DNA of 64,000 bases, taken from assembly GCF_050947875.1 (NCBI RefSeq), contig NC_134572.1, forward strand, positions 161,704,920-161,768,919. Reading direction: 5' to 3'. This document shows positions 46,720-58,690 of this stretch, piece after piece. This DNA comes from Dermacentor variabilis (lineage: Eukaryota; Arthropoda; Arachnida; Ixodida; Ixodidae). The position numbers and the translations under genes are program-made. The notes beneath the pieces were generated by a model. The model searched no databases. It was not told the origin of the DNA and saw nothing but the letters and a program-made list of their open reading frames with translations. Each line of letters opens with the position of its first letter. The first letter of the stretch is position 1.

Positions 46720-47476
46720 TGTTTGGATCGGACTGCTGGTACGATCTGTTGGGAACTCGGCGCTGACGCCCGTGGTTGTACCTGGGTCGCAAGCCCCAAG
46801 GGTAGCGTTGGCCTGGCGGCCTGGGGTACAACTGGAAGCATCCGAAGGTCCCGGCAAAGCATGAGTCGACTGGTAACAACGAAACAACTTGTTTATTTTA
46901 ACATCGCAAAGAGTTGGCGGTCAGGTTTGACCGAAGTAGAGAGACGGGAGAGCACTTCACTCAACAGAAGAAATCGGAGCCCTCCCTTTGGCGTCCGGGG
47001 GCAGCTGTTTTTATACTCTCGCAGTTGAGGGCAAGAAGGAACCCCTCAAAAGACGAGCACGTGAATGTACAATGGGCTAATGGTGACGCACACTGTCGTA
47101 GCGATGCCGTAGCACCATGTCGAGCACGATCTCGTAGCACCCTGTCGTGGCGCTGCCGGTCGGACACAATGACTGTAATGAGAGGATGGTCCCTGCTTTG
47201 GCATCGCCTGTTTCGGGCACAATGACTGGAACGAGATCCCTGCTTTGGCATCGCCTGTTTCGGGCACAATGACTGGAATGAGATCCCTGCTTTGGCATCG
47301 CCTGTTTCGGGCACAATGACTGGAATGCGAGGATGATCCCTAGGCGGTCGCACCGCCGCAGTCGCGCCTGGAAACACCTGGCGATGAGTGTTGCGGCGAC
47401 GACGATCGGGCCAAAATGTCTGCCGCCCCGCCGCAGTCGCGCCGGCAAAACCACGTGTCGCAGGCGAAACGCAACA
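46720..47476 (-). repeat. 5' LTR
   Basis: 757 bp, matching 40616-41372 base for base by eye. It supplies the promoter for the element: three 47-bp U3 repeats at 47191-47344, TATA box at 47015-47009 and a predicted transcript start near 46979. Confidence 0.96.
47009..47015 (-). promoter_or_regulatory. TATA box of the 5' LTR
   Basis: TATAAAA on the minus strand, downstream of the U3 tandem repeats and about 110 bases before the AATAAA, an ordinary U3-R layout. The equivalent in the 3' LTR is 40905-40911. Confidence 0.75.
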
Positions 47477-47480
47477 CCGG
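47477..47480. repeat. Target-site duplication, right copy
   Basis: ccgg, matching 40612-40615. Confidence 0.85.
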
Positions 47481-47746
47481 AAAGAGCGATGTGTTTTTTT
47501 ACTCATCGCTATAGCTCTTTGAATTTCTAGAATTTGATTATACTGTGCACATGGGTATACGGTTATTCGATGTGCATCTTTGCAAGTTGACATTCTTTTG
47601 TTCGTCCGGTATGCAATATATTGCGCACCTGCGAAACTAAAGATATGTAGTGGCATTGTGTACGTGTGTCGTTTTTTTTCACTGCCTTCATCCAATCGCA
47701 CTGCGCATTGTAAATATACGAAGAGAAGTCGACTGCTCAAAGGCAC
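47481..47746. other. No gene recognised
   Basis: Right flank of the LTR element. No remainder of the SINE at 40374-40611 is visible here, so that SINE ends at or before the insertion point. Confidence 0.45.
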
Positions 47747-47900
47747 TTTGGAGCAAGTAAAATTGCGTTTGAAGCACTTTGGAGCACACAAAATTGAATT
47801 TGGGAGCAGCTTGGAGCAGGTTAAATTTCATTTTAGACCAATTTGGAGCAGATAAAATTTCATTTCGAAGCAGTTTGGAGCGGGTAAATGTAAATTATGG
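47747..47900 (+). repeat. Minisatellite of about 32-bp units
   Basis: Five units start at 47747, 47778, 47810, 47842 and 47874, each beginning (t/c)ttggagc followed by a taaaattt-like core and a gaagcag-like end. Because 32 is not a multiple of three, the array is unlikely to be selected as coding. Confidence 0.88.
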
Positions 47901-50900
47901 TGGAATAATGGAATACGGCAGCGCACTTGGAAACCACGACGAAGAACAGAATAAACCAACAGGAAGCGCGTAGTAGAAGCGTGCTTTATAGCTATAGCGT
48001 ACATAGCGTATATGGAGGAATAATTTGGTCACCTTTCCTGCAAAGCTGCAAACGTCGGTGGCACTACGATAAAGCTGGATATTCCTGCCCCGACGGCCAT
48101 AATGATATATAGCAAAATGTTCTGAAATTATGCCATTCAATCGGTGCTCAAATATGACACCGCAGACTTAGAGAGCCGCAGTCAAGCCTGTACTGGCATA
48201 ACGTAAAACTATTCCAATCTGTTTTTATAGCGATAACAATTGGGACACCCCAGGTGCATTTCTGGCCTCGACGTCATGTTGCTTATAAAGCCCAGGGGCG
48301 ATAACATTGTCGGCGACACAATTTCGTGCGCGCAAGGAAGGAAAGCGGGGTGGGGGTGGCGGGGGGGGGAGGTCTTTTTACTGCGGCGGCTGCGGCATAT
48401 GGAGCGGGCCCTATCTTGAAAGCGATCTGCGATAGGGAAAGAGTGTGCCGATTGCTGATAGCTTCGTGTGCGCTGTGTTTTCGCCGCTTAGTTCGCGTCG
48501 AAGCGAGAGGTAGCACGAAGGTCAATTAGCTCGCTCCTGCTGCTGCAGCGCGCGGCTCCCTAATATCTAGTTCGCTCGCAGCGACCTCAGCCTACTTTTC
48601 GTAACACCACTCGGCCCACTTAGCCGTATCCTAAAACACGCCAAAATACAGCCGCCCCGCTCCGCCCTGGCCGTTCACACAACAGCGACAACAGCCAGGC
48701 ACCGCACACAAGGTAAATGTATACCTGGTAGCGAAGCTTCCATAGGAGCCCATACGTTCAAAACATGGCGGTCCATCGGCGGTCCATGGGGCTTAGCGCC
48801 ATCTGTATGTGGTGGGAACACTTCCGGCGGAAGAAACAATAATGTGACCCCATGCCCGTTAAACGCAGAAGTGACGTCATTTTGTTTTCGAAGGCGCGAA
48901 ATTTGTTTCGTTGTTCTTCCTTTGGAGCTATATATTCAAATGCCCCGCCATTCGACTTGATGGGCGTTTAGAGCTTTCAGCGTGGAAAGCGATGCAGGAA
49001 AAGGCCAGCCGTACGGTTGTCGAAATCGCATCCCTGCACAGAACATACTTTCTTTGGAGGCCGACGAAAGCTTTAGGTGTAGAGTGCTGATCCTATTGTT
49101 GGATGCCAAGCCCGTCGGCCAGCACGGTCGCACGAAGACAACTACACAATTATCTGGCGGTCGTAACTCACTACATTTGGCTGAACAGATTAAAAAGCAA
49201 TGAAGCTACCCGCGTCACCAAATTCAGACAAACTTTGACAAGCAAGAAAGCACAAGCTGTGAGGGGGGCGTATTTCAACAGGTGATACGAGTGCGCCTTT
49301 CTGCCCATTTCAAGACGTGCATTGCATTGCGAGTGATAGTGGCGTCAACGCCCCCTGTAGCGATGGGCGCTTAAAAGAAATGCATTTATTAATAATAATA
49401 AAATTAAACTTGTATTTTCTTAACTCGTCAAGAATGTATAAAACTGTCTAAGAATTTTATTTTCGTTGAATGAATCTAACTGTGTCTCGTTTGAATTAAG
49501 AAACGCGTTTTTCTTTCCCAATGTTTGTTCCCTCCAAACATAGTCGCGCTTCAATCGCAGCTCCCATAACCCCCCATGTTGATGTCGGTGACAATCTGTA
49601 CTGAACCGCTTTTCGCCCGAAGCTTCGCGACCTATTTAGATCGACCTTGCCGCACACTCTCAAGTTCAAGAAATGGCCACAGAGGGCGAAAAAATCGACC
49701 GCGCGCTGCTGCTAACAAAACCAGCATAGTAGAATCACTTCGGGATGCTTACGTTAGTTCCAACATTTCCCGCTAGAGGCGCCGCAATAAGCTCAATTTT
49801 ATTTTACAGACTTTCTCTTACAATTACCGAAGCATTTTTATTACATGAGAAAGAGGGCAAAATTGTCATTGTTAATTAGATATTGTACTCTTTGTAAGTA
49901 AGTTTATTGTTTCTCTGTCACTATAAACGCAAATAGCCTTCAGCATCATCGATCTTTAACATGACCTCTGGGTGGATTTAAAATTTTTACCGGTATTTTC
50001 GCGTGCATGGCAGCACGGATTCATTCGTTCGTGGGACTGGTTGCTTCTTTTTTTTGCTAAAACTAGTTTAGTGCGCTTCGATGCCTCGCGTTATTTAATT
50101 TGGGGTGAAGTGACGTGTTTGCAAGCGGACACGTACGCCCGAAATTTGGGTTTCGGTCGTGAGCCATTCGGAACACGTCTGCATCGAAACGGGAGCTGGA
50201 TTCTGCTGCGGCTGACAACGGCAATAACGGTGAGTCGTTTAACACCGCTGCTTGGATCGCTATATAATATTCATCTCATTAACTTACAGGCGGAGACAAG
50301 TTAATGAACTAGATCCTGCACAACATATGCGCAGTCAGGATCCTCCGTTGCTGTTTCCTAAATAAACCGTTGCTCGCGAGGCTGTCGTTATACACACACA
50401 AGCAGGAAAGAAAGAGCAATATCGGAACGCGCGTCTCATTTTTCATCTTATTGTAGCCGTGGCCATAGGTGAATGAATAGCCTTAACAATATACATATAA
50501 AACCTTTTTGCGAGTCCACCGGCAACTTCTTTCGTCCACAAAACCAAATAATCCTTTGGTAAAATGATGTGAAAGTACAGAATTGAATGTATTAAACAGT
50601 TACAAGCCTGATAATTCACCCATATTTCGTACTTGTTGGTCCCAAATGTTCTTGCTGTTCTGTTTGGTTTACCGTAGGGCATTTATTTTTATAGCAGTGA
50701 AGCGGTGCATCACGTTCGTGCACAAAAATAATGCATCAGTTCTAATAGCTTCATGACTTTCATGTATTTGCTTGTGGAACCAGCAGTGTGATCTCTTCCA
50801 GTGTATAAATGAACGCATAAATGTTCTCATTTGTGATCTTAATAATACTTAAGCTGTTTACATGCATTATAGTTAGGCAGACATCAATCTTGTGGACAAT

Positions 50901-53216
50901 AGCAATATTTATTGAACATGCAGCTTAAGACCCCTAGAACAGACAGTGTACATTTGCATGTGTTCTGTAGTCGCAAACCATTACAATATATATGTCCCAC
51001 CTTTTTGCGTTTCATGTTGCAAAAGTGTGCTTTTTCAATTTCTGATTCAGTCAAAAGCCTTCAATGCTTGCAGAGCAGAGTGGCTTCTCTCTTGAATGCA
51101 AGCTTTCTCATTTTCCGTATTCCTAGTCTCGTTGATGATTGCTCTTCTTCCTCAACAGCCTGGATCTTTGCGCAAGCTACACTGAATGATTGATTGCAGA
51201 ATTGGGTTTTGCTGCCCCACTTGGTTGTGGTCGCCGTGTTACGTTTCTCGGATGTGGAGGCCTGGTCAGTTGCGTTGGTAAGCAGTCTCTAGAGGTAAGC
51301 ATTTGCTCCTGCAGTCCACACAGCGACATAGACTCCCAGTATACACGCACTGTAACTGGTGCTCCCGTTCGTTCTTTCCTGCTGCAGCCATGGGCAAATT
51401 GTGCTTGTGGCCTACCTCGGCTATGATTTGCTCAGAATAGAGACCAGCATATGTGCTTACATGGTTCGAAGTGTATGAAGTTGATAGCCGTATGGGTGGA
51501 AAGGCCCGCAAAAATGGCTGCCGAAGGTGATGCCCACGAAAGCGACTTGTCCATATTGGGACAATGTGGGACACCAAGTGTGAGTCACACATTAGCGGCC
51601 CCCGAAAGAAAAGTAACGCGCAGGTTGGAAAGGAGTTAACGCTAACATGCCTAGTAGTCCATGTCGCTGTGTTGGCTGCTGCAGCCGATGCCTGCATCAC
51701 CCGATAGCGTCGCAATGCAAGTTGCTCATCTTTAACGGCGACTGCCGCTGCAAACAGGCGGGACACTCTGTCCAATCTGCTTGCGCCGCTGGTTGCCGCT
51801 AGTTACTAGACCGCCATATGCGACGACGACGGTGAGCCGTTTACGAGCTCGCGTCAAAGATTCCAGCGTATCTCGACATGCAAATTTTATTTCTGCTATT
51901 GCACGACAATGTACACTGCTTGTCTTCTGCCAATAAACTCGCACGTTCTGTTCACTCACTTGTGGCTTGTTTGTAGGGGCGTCAGTAGAGGCTCTTTGGT
52001 CTCCTGGCAATTAGAACGCACCAGCTACGCGGCAGCGAAGGCATTGAGGCATGCCGCATAGCCGGCAGGGCAAGCACGGTGCGTACCAGCGTACGCTACC
52101 GGCAAAAAGCGGCCATATTGAATTAGAAACGGACTTCCGCTTCCGGGATAAGCACCGCCATCTGGCGTCCACCGAGATAAGTTCCATGCGCTGGCGCTGC
52201 TTATTTTCTTACCACTGCGAAAGTTAGAGTTTCCCTTCTCTAAAGTTGGTTCTTTATTCTATGCAACAGCCGCGAGTGGCCGCGAACGCGCGCGCCGACC
52301 ATTTGCCGTAAGCGCCGAAAAATCCTAGTATAGGTCGAAGATTGCGAGAAACTGTGCGGGAGGCGCCGTCATGCAGTGTGCAGAATGTGAACGGCTGCAC
52401 ATGTTTTTTTTTTTTTTTTTCGAGAACGAATCAGCTCGCTGTTTGCGGCCACTGGCGGAGCACACATGCCGAAGCCGTTCTGGCGCAGCGTGGCACACTT
52501 AGGGTTGGTTTTCTCTCTTTGGCGCAGGAATTTGCGTTTCTGTCAATATGGCGCAATTGGCGCAGTAATCCCACCCTCGTATGAATCAAATCAAGCTTTA
52601 TTTGTTTTCCATTTAAACAAAATAAATGGATGTGCTTGAGATAAAAGTCGCCATTAACAGACCTTCACGAATTCTTACCCTCCAAGAACAACTTTGGAAA
52701 CAGCAGAGGAAACATGAAATTCGTATATGTAAGCAAAATCATAAAACAGGCATACAACTGATAAAATCAGAACGAAAACAAAAGAATCTAGCCAGCCAAC
52801 ATGCTTTATTCAATTTCCAGTGACCCATATTGTCCCTCTACATTTACTCAGGCAGTCATGCAATGAGCCGACGGTTCTTCGCCTATAGCGAACCTGCTGT
52901 CCGGATTGGAGCCACCAAAGATTGTCGAACTGCTCAGGCTAATTACAGCTAATCACAACAGAGCCACAATCTTAGTTGCCTTCAGCCCATCATGCCAAAT
53001 TTTCGGGGATGTAGGCCACACCATTTCTTCGCGTATACCACGGGTACACATGCTATTAGGGTGCTGTTAATAAGTAGAAAGATTTGCGGCTAATTAAGCT
53101 CTCGACAACCGTCCAGACACTACGTACCGTTTCCGGGCTACGGGGGCTATAGGTATTACAAGTCACGTGTTCAAATAAGTTTCGACATTGAGTGCAAGTG
53201 TCATATTTGCTTCATC
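47901..53216. other. No gene recognised
   Basis: About 5.3 kb. The block 48715-49290 begins ggtagcgaagcttccatagg and contains repeated ggtccatcggcggtccatgg words and frames of 60-73 codons; it may be a transposon end but I cannot name it. A T run lies at 52404-52420. At 52575-52625 there is an AATAAA-bearing, AT-rich stretch. No domain found anywhere in this interval. Confidence 0.38.
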
Positions 53217-53345
53217 GGTCCGTCCGTCCGTCCGTCCGTCCGTCCGTCCGTCCGTCCGTCCGTCCGTCCGTCCGTCCGTCCATCCATCCATCCATCCATC
53301 CCATCCATCCCATCCATCCATCCATCCATCCATCCATCCATCCAT
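53217..53345. repeat. (GTCC)n passing into (CATC)n microsatellite
   Basis: Sixteen GTCC units to 53280, then CATC units to about 53345 with two one-base phase slips (near 53301 and 53311). The change from G to A at a fixed phase suggests a compound array from one ancestral tetramer. Confidence 0.95.
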
Positions 53346-53533
53346 GTAGAGTTTACTCAGCGCGGACCTTGTGGACTGTGAGTGACATTGCGCGATAGCC
53401 TCACGGGTGGGTTAAAACCTATTTCACAAGGTTCAAGTAAAGCTCTTGTTTGGGCTAGTTGGTTCATGCTTGAATGAGTAAAGAGCAAGGCGCAAGAGAC
53501 CAGGATTGAAGAAGAACACAAACGACAAGACCG

Positions 53534-53557
53534 TCTCTCTCTCTCTCTCTCTCTCTC
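53534..53557. repeat. (CT)n microsatellite
   Basis: Twenty-four bases of TC repeat. Confidence 0.9.
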
Positions 53558-53574
53558 GCACTCCAACTCATACG

Positions 53575-53752
53575 CAAGCTTACGCCTGCAGTCTATCGCT
53601 AACGTATCAAGAATAAGTGAACTGGCACACGCTTGAATCAATGTGCCTATACACGGGTGACTGCGACTACACCGACAACAAACGCATGTTAGAAGCTGTA
53701 GGTCTGCCTCAAGCTATTGCAAAGTACAGAACATCTACGTTATGATACAAAG
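53575..53752 (+). repeat. Dispersed repeat, copy 2 (partner at 3800-4062)
   Basis: Same ordered segments as copy 1 (atcaagaataagtga, ttgaatcaatg, caagctattgcaaa, acagaacatctacgtta), shorter by the sequence between the blocks. Confidence 0.65.
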
Positions 53753-54544
53753 CAGTCACTGTTACGTTGATGAGGTCGACTATAACTACCGTAAAAGCCC
53801 ATCAAATTCCAACGCGTCTCAGAGAGTGCGTGCGCATAGCCTATGCACGGGTCTGCCCCCGCGATACGATCTAGAGGATGGTCGACGAGCTACTACGCGC
53901 CTGCGCGCGGCACCACGATGGACACGCGAACGATAACGACTAACGGCGAGAAACCAGCGTCACCCACCGGAAAGGACGCGGTCCTCCCCCTGGTGTCGCG
54001 CACGCGGAATGCGACGCGGGACGGCAGAACGACTGCCAGCACGCGAACAACGCCGTACCGCGCCTGTTCTCTCGCATAACTTAACAGGGCGAGTCGATAC
54101 GAGCTCCAGTCTCATGAAGCCATCGAACGACGGAAGAGGATGGAAAACAAAAGATAATACAAATTAAGGAGGACCAGAGGAAGGGACAAGCGGCGAATAA
54201 AGGGAGACCGAGGGGACAGCACCCAGATATAAATAAGGGGGGGAGAGGGCGCAGAAGAGGGATGGGAGGCGCGCCTAATGAAGTCCAAATTGCAGAGGCG
54301 ACCCCTCCCCTTCTGTCGGAACGTGCGACCCGAGAGAAGCGCGCGCAATTTCGATCCTTCCCTCCTCCTCTCTCTCTTAGCCTCTCCTGCACTGCCCCGT
54401 TTGACGACGACCTGGATGGACGCAGCAGACGTGCGCGATCGCGTCCGCACATTATAGCCATCGAACGAGAGTTTGCTGTTCTCTGGATGCGTTTGCTGCT
54501 GCGATATACTTCATTGGCGACCCGCTTGGGCGACTTCGGTGGTT
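53753..54544. other. No gene recognised
   Basis: Frames of 110-126 codons at 54081-54606 are open on both strands over purine/pyrimidine-biased sequence. No domain recognised. Confidence 0.42.
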
Positions 54545-54690
54545 CTGCTGCTGTGCCACGATGTCGCGGGTTGGGTTCCCAGCCGCAGCGGTCACGGACA
54601 TTCTAATGTGAAAAGCAGCTCGTGTACTGCGCTTTAGATGCCCGTTGAAGAAACCCCAGGTGGTCCTCTCAGAAAATTAATGTGCATTTC
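54545..54690 (+). mobile_element. tRNA-derived SINE (Ruka-type), plus strand, truncated
   Basis: gatgtcgcgggttgggttcc and agccgcagcggtcacgg mark the B-box region; gcccgttgaagaaaccccag then gtggtc marks the body. The 3' part is lost or diverged after about 54690. Confidence 0.65.
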
Positions 54691-54739
54691 ATTTACGCGC
54701 CCCTGCAATCATACATATTTTCGGTATTATATTTTTTTA

Positions 54740-54980
54740 ACACAGACTGTACTAAACAATAGCGACAATGATAAATTTTCACAATGAATTGGATGCTGTC
54801 TCATTTTCAATGTTTCTTGCGCTCGCATAATGTTTGTAATTTTAGGAGCTGTATTTCTGGTTTCTCCTACTGCATGCCTTGTAATGGGGGCCCGAACATC
54901 TGCCAAGTGAATTAATTTGTACTTTAAGTTCGGGCTTTCCCCCCGTCAACGTGGAAATAAATTCAATTTAATTCAATCCA
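54740..54980 (+). mobile_element. LINE 3' end (fragment)
   Basis: A 3'-UTR-like stretch (gcatgccttgtaatgggggc, ctttaagttcgggctttcc) ends in gaaataaattcaatttaatt, an AATAAA followed by a short ttcaat-type tandem tail. This is the usual terminus of a common tick LINE. No coding remnant is recognisable before it. Confidence 0.5.
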
Positions 54981-57900
54981 GAGCCGCCCAGTGAGGCGAC
55001 TCTAAAATCAAAGGCCGCCATAGTCATTTTGAGACACCAAATTACGTAATGAATTTAATAAATAATCGAAATGCGGCGTCGAACACTAAAGACTGGGAAG
55101 CGCACAACGATCTACCGGGGTTCCAATTCTGAAAATCCGCGACGGGCGATCCTGAGAGATCCTCGAGAAATCGACCAGGGACGAAAGCAGCGCGCTCCCG
55201 TAGTCGACATACAGAATAATGTCTCTTCACTCCACATTTCACCTCCACTTCAGAAACTGGATGGCAATGCCGCCTCACGACTGAAGTGGTCCGCTTCAGT
55301 GACTGGCCACACAGCTGTTCCCAAGCGAGAAATTCCTTAACGAGGCGCTGTTGCCGCTTACACTCTAATGCACTGCATCGAAGGCGTTCCTATTAACTAG
55401 CTCCTCGTCGTAAGGCAATCGCCGAGGAGTGTTAGTGAAGATAAGTGTCTTCTCCAATCGAAATGCGGCCCTGTGTTCCACTCGAAGGTGCTACAGGATG
55501 AATCGGGGCCCGTTTGTAAGCACGGAGGTGTAAGATGCTTGCGCAGCGGAGTAAAAGCGGCGGCAGCAAGCACGCACATAAAGAGTGGCGGAGGGAGGGG
55601 GGACGTGGAGAGGAGGCAGCGACGGGCCATATCTCATAATTAGCGAAGACAAGCCCGGCGCTTCCGGCACGTCGTTGGCTCGAGAGGGAAGCTCGGAGCG
55701 CTCGCATCGGACGGCGCCGCTTGAGGTCCCTCTAGCGCCGCTCTGCGCGCCGCGCCCTCCGGTGACCTCCCGTCGACCTGCTCGCCCCGTCCAACGTCGC
55801 CATAGCGTCACCGGCGACGCGTCCTTTGGCAGACAGTTGCGTCGACGTCCACCCAGAAACTGGCAGAGCCGGCTGCCTCCTCCTATAACCTCGCGTCTGG
55901 TGCAGCCTTCGCAGCTGCGTATAGTACATCGTGCAGCCGCCGTCGCCGCCTGCGTTGCGTCTGACCACCGCCGCAACCACTAGCAAACCAACAACCTCCC
56001 CTCTCCAACGCCGCTTCGGCAAGCTGTTCGCTCTCTATCACGTATCATTCTCGCCATTCCACTCTCACTCGCGAGACGGGAAGCAGACATCTCCCTCGCT
56101 GTGCAAAATATGGAGAGAGTCGGTCCACCGGTCCCCGAAGGTCGTGGTTCCAGGAGGACACGAAGACGACAGAAAGACGGATTGAAAGGAAGAAGGAACG
56201 AAGAAGTCAAAAGGAAGGAAGGAAGAAGAGAAAGAATGAACGCAGTAATTCAGAAAAGAAAGAAGGACGTACGAAGGAGGGAAAGAATGAATAGAGGACG
56301 AACGAAAATGAAGAAGGCAAAAGGGACAACTCGTGGACGAATGAAAACCGTGTTGGTGGCCTAACGCAATATAACGCATCATCAGAATATTACGCCGCAA
56401 GACGAACGCGAAACGACCGAGTTGGCATTAAAAAAGAACAGCAGAACAAAATGAAAGGACGCAGAAGAGCGGCAGATGCTTTTTCTCCGGACAGAAACCA
56501 GTTCCTCGGCTCCCTCGCACAGCTCCGTCCAGGCGGCTGCAGCGAACCGTCTCGAGACGGGCCAGCCAGCCCTCGCGACAGAAAGCAAACACGCTTGCTC
56601 GGGCCGCTGCTCTCCCTTTCGGTGCGACGCGCACTGATGCAAGACGTCCGCGAGTTAAAGACTAGCAGGACCAGCCGGGGGGGAGGCACCGCCCGTTTCA
56701 TCTTTCGCAGCAGCACAGCAGCAGTGGCCGTCGGAATCGATTCACCGCTCCTTGAGGGGGGCCACTGCGGTTGGACTGGTGTATCGGATTTGAACCGTGG
56801 ACACCACTTTCTCGGACACACTGCTGCTGGTGGTGGTGGTGGTGGTGGTCAGTATTTCCAAGCGTAGGGACACGTCCCTGAACGTGCGAAGTTTCGACAA
56901 TACCTTGCGACTAGCATTTCTAGGATATCAAATGATGGTCCGAAATTTTCCGTTCGTTCGGTGCCTTCGTCCGATCGTTTTTTTCATTTGTTAGCTCTTT
57001 CGCAACCATCCCATGTCCTCTGTGCGGCGAGTTCGGTAGGCCTAACGCTCGGGCTAGTGACGCTCCTGTGATGGCTCCATCTCCACCAGCGCTGTTCTGC
57101 GTACATGCAGCGTCTCCGCCGCATCACGACACGCTCTGCAGTGAAGACGTCAATCTGAACAAAAGTAGGAACCCAAACTTGGCTCTACCACGAAGGCCAG
57201 TTACAAACTAAACGACGGCCAGAACGCATTCGGTCGTCCGTCCCTTCACAACAATGCACCTGCGCAGCCGTGCCGAGGTACGTGACGTCATAGGCGTGTC
57301 ACTCGCAGCACGGGGCTTTAACGCGTGCTGCGCAGAACGATGCGGAGTAGCCTAGGATGCGTGTCAGAATGCAGCAAGCTCGGCAGGCGGATTGCTAGCC
57401 CATCGAAAACGCAACAACATTGCGGTACAGTTCAAAACGGTCAATCTAAACCGACTTGCCCCGTTTTCTGTTCTGCGAAAACGCAAAAAAAAAAAAAAAT
57501 CTGCTGGCGTAGTCGCAGAATCACGGAAGTAACGACATGTATTTGTCCAAGAGAATGGGTTGAAAGCATGAAGCTTCGTAGGAAAGAGCTAGAAGGGAGC
57601 ATTACGTAGCAAAATTGAAGCCGTGAAAAGCCGGCCCAACATGTGACCAAGTCGCGGTAAGCTTTAGCGTCATCGGCCGCCGCTCTACCAGCGCTAAGCA
57701 CACGCAAGAGTCTTGCAACAAGACAACGGGTGCGACAGCAACGTGAGGCTTTCGCACGTTGCGACAAAAGCGACAAGTTGCAATAAACTGTCGAAGCTGC
57801 ACCACTGTATGGTGTGCGGCTGCGCTGGTAGCGGGGCACACACAAAGACGGTGACACGCAAAACACGAAAGGAACACGGACCTTGCGACATAGTCGTGCC

Positions 57901-58319
57901 ATACCAACTATACTTCATCTCACGAGTCTTACGAAACATGGTTTTACGGCGGAATTTTAGACGTGACACGGCGAGATACAGAGCGGGAAACTTCAAGTGA
58001 TCTTTACTGCACAACTATAAAAAAAAAAGCAGCAGTTGTGCGCGAGAGAAGGAGGGTTCCGAGTGAACTTACCAGAGAGGCGCGGCCATGAGCGAGCGGC
58101 AGTTCCAAGCACCGTCATCGGTCGCCAGAAACGTGACTAAAAGAAGTGCCCGTTGGGGACGCTGTATTCTGTCTTTGTTTACTTAACTGTTCGCTTGTGC
58201 GCCGTTTACCGCAAGATCGACATGTACACCTGCTCACGAGTAATCGATCCCCACTCATTCCACAGGCGCGAGATAGAACGTCACTCGGTGACGAAGTGTG
58301 TGAGTAGACGTTCGCACGA
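54981..58319. other. No gene recognised
   Basis: GC- and CpG-rich at 55550-56000 and purine-rich at 56150-56300. A (TGG)n triplet run lies at 56829-56849 and an A run at 57486-57499. Frames up to 161 codons on both strands in the GC-rich part have no recognisable domain and are probably compositional. Confidence 0.38.
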
Positions 58320-58690
58320 ACGGGAGTGAATGCTGGTGAGTTTGAGAGGACGTCAGTATATGTGATATGTCAGTATATGTGTATATGTATATGTATATTG
58401 AGAGGACGTCAGTATACGTGAACAAACCGGTTAACGTGTGCTCGAAACGAAAGTCGGTGACGGTGAGCTTAAGTGGAGGTGAGCGTGTATCCCAGTGAGG
58501 GCCGGTGAATCGCAGCTGCAGCGAGTGTGAGCGTCTGTGGATGCAAGCGCGCTGTTAATTGAAGCAACCATGAACGGTAGTGAGTGCTGGTGAGCACGAG
58601 TGACAGCGTGATCGTGAGTGAAGACAAGTCTGAGCGCATATGACTGCGAGTGAGTATCGTAGCCTACAAAAATATTGTCGAGTGAGTACG
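58320..58690 (+). repeat. GTGAG-rich degenerate repeat tract
   Basis: The words gtgag, gtgagtg, ggtgagc and ctggtgag occur very densely. A 17-base word, gagaggacgtcagtata, is repeated at 58344 and 58400 around a TATG-rich insert. No constant period was found. Confidence 0.55.

Larger units (their letters stand above)
40616..47476 (-). mobile_element. Complete Ty3/Gypsy LTR retrotransposon with IN before RT (Gmr1-like)
   Basis: A 6,861-bp element on the minus strand. Order in sense direction: 5' LTR (47476-46720), leader with primer-binding site, gag-protease-integrase frame (46365-43375), a UAG codon, reverse transcriptase-RNase H in the same frame (to 41860), a 3' non-coding segment, 3' LTR (41372-40616). 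RT and RNase H motifs and the integrase GPY/F module are Ty3/Gypsy type, but the domain order is that of Ty1/copia. That combination defines the Gmr1-like group, described from deuterostomes. The LTRs look identical and the frames are otherwise open, so insertion was recent. No envelope gene. Assignment to Gmr1-like is inference from order and SCAN-like capsid; an RT tree would decide. Confidence 0.95.
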
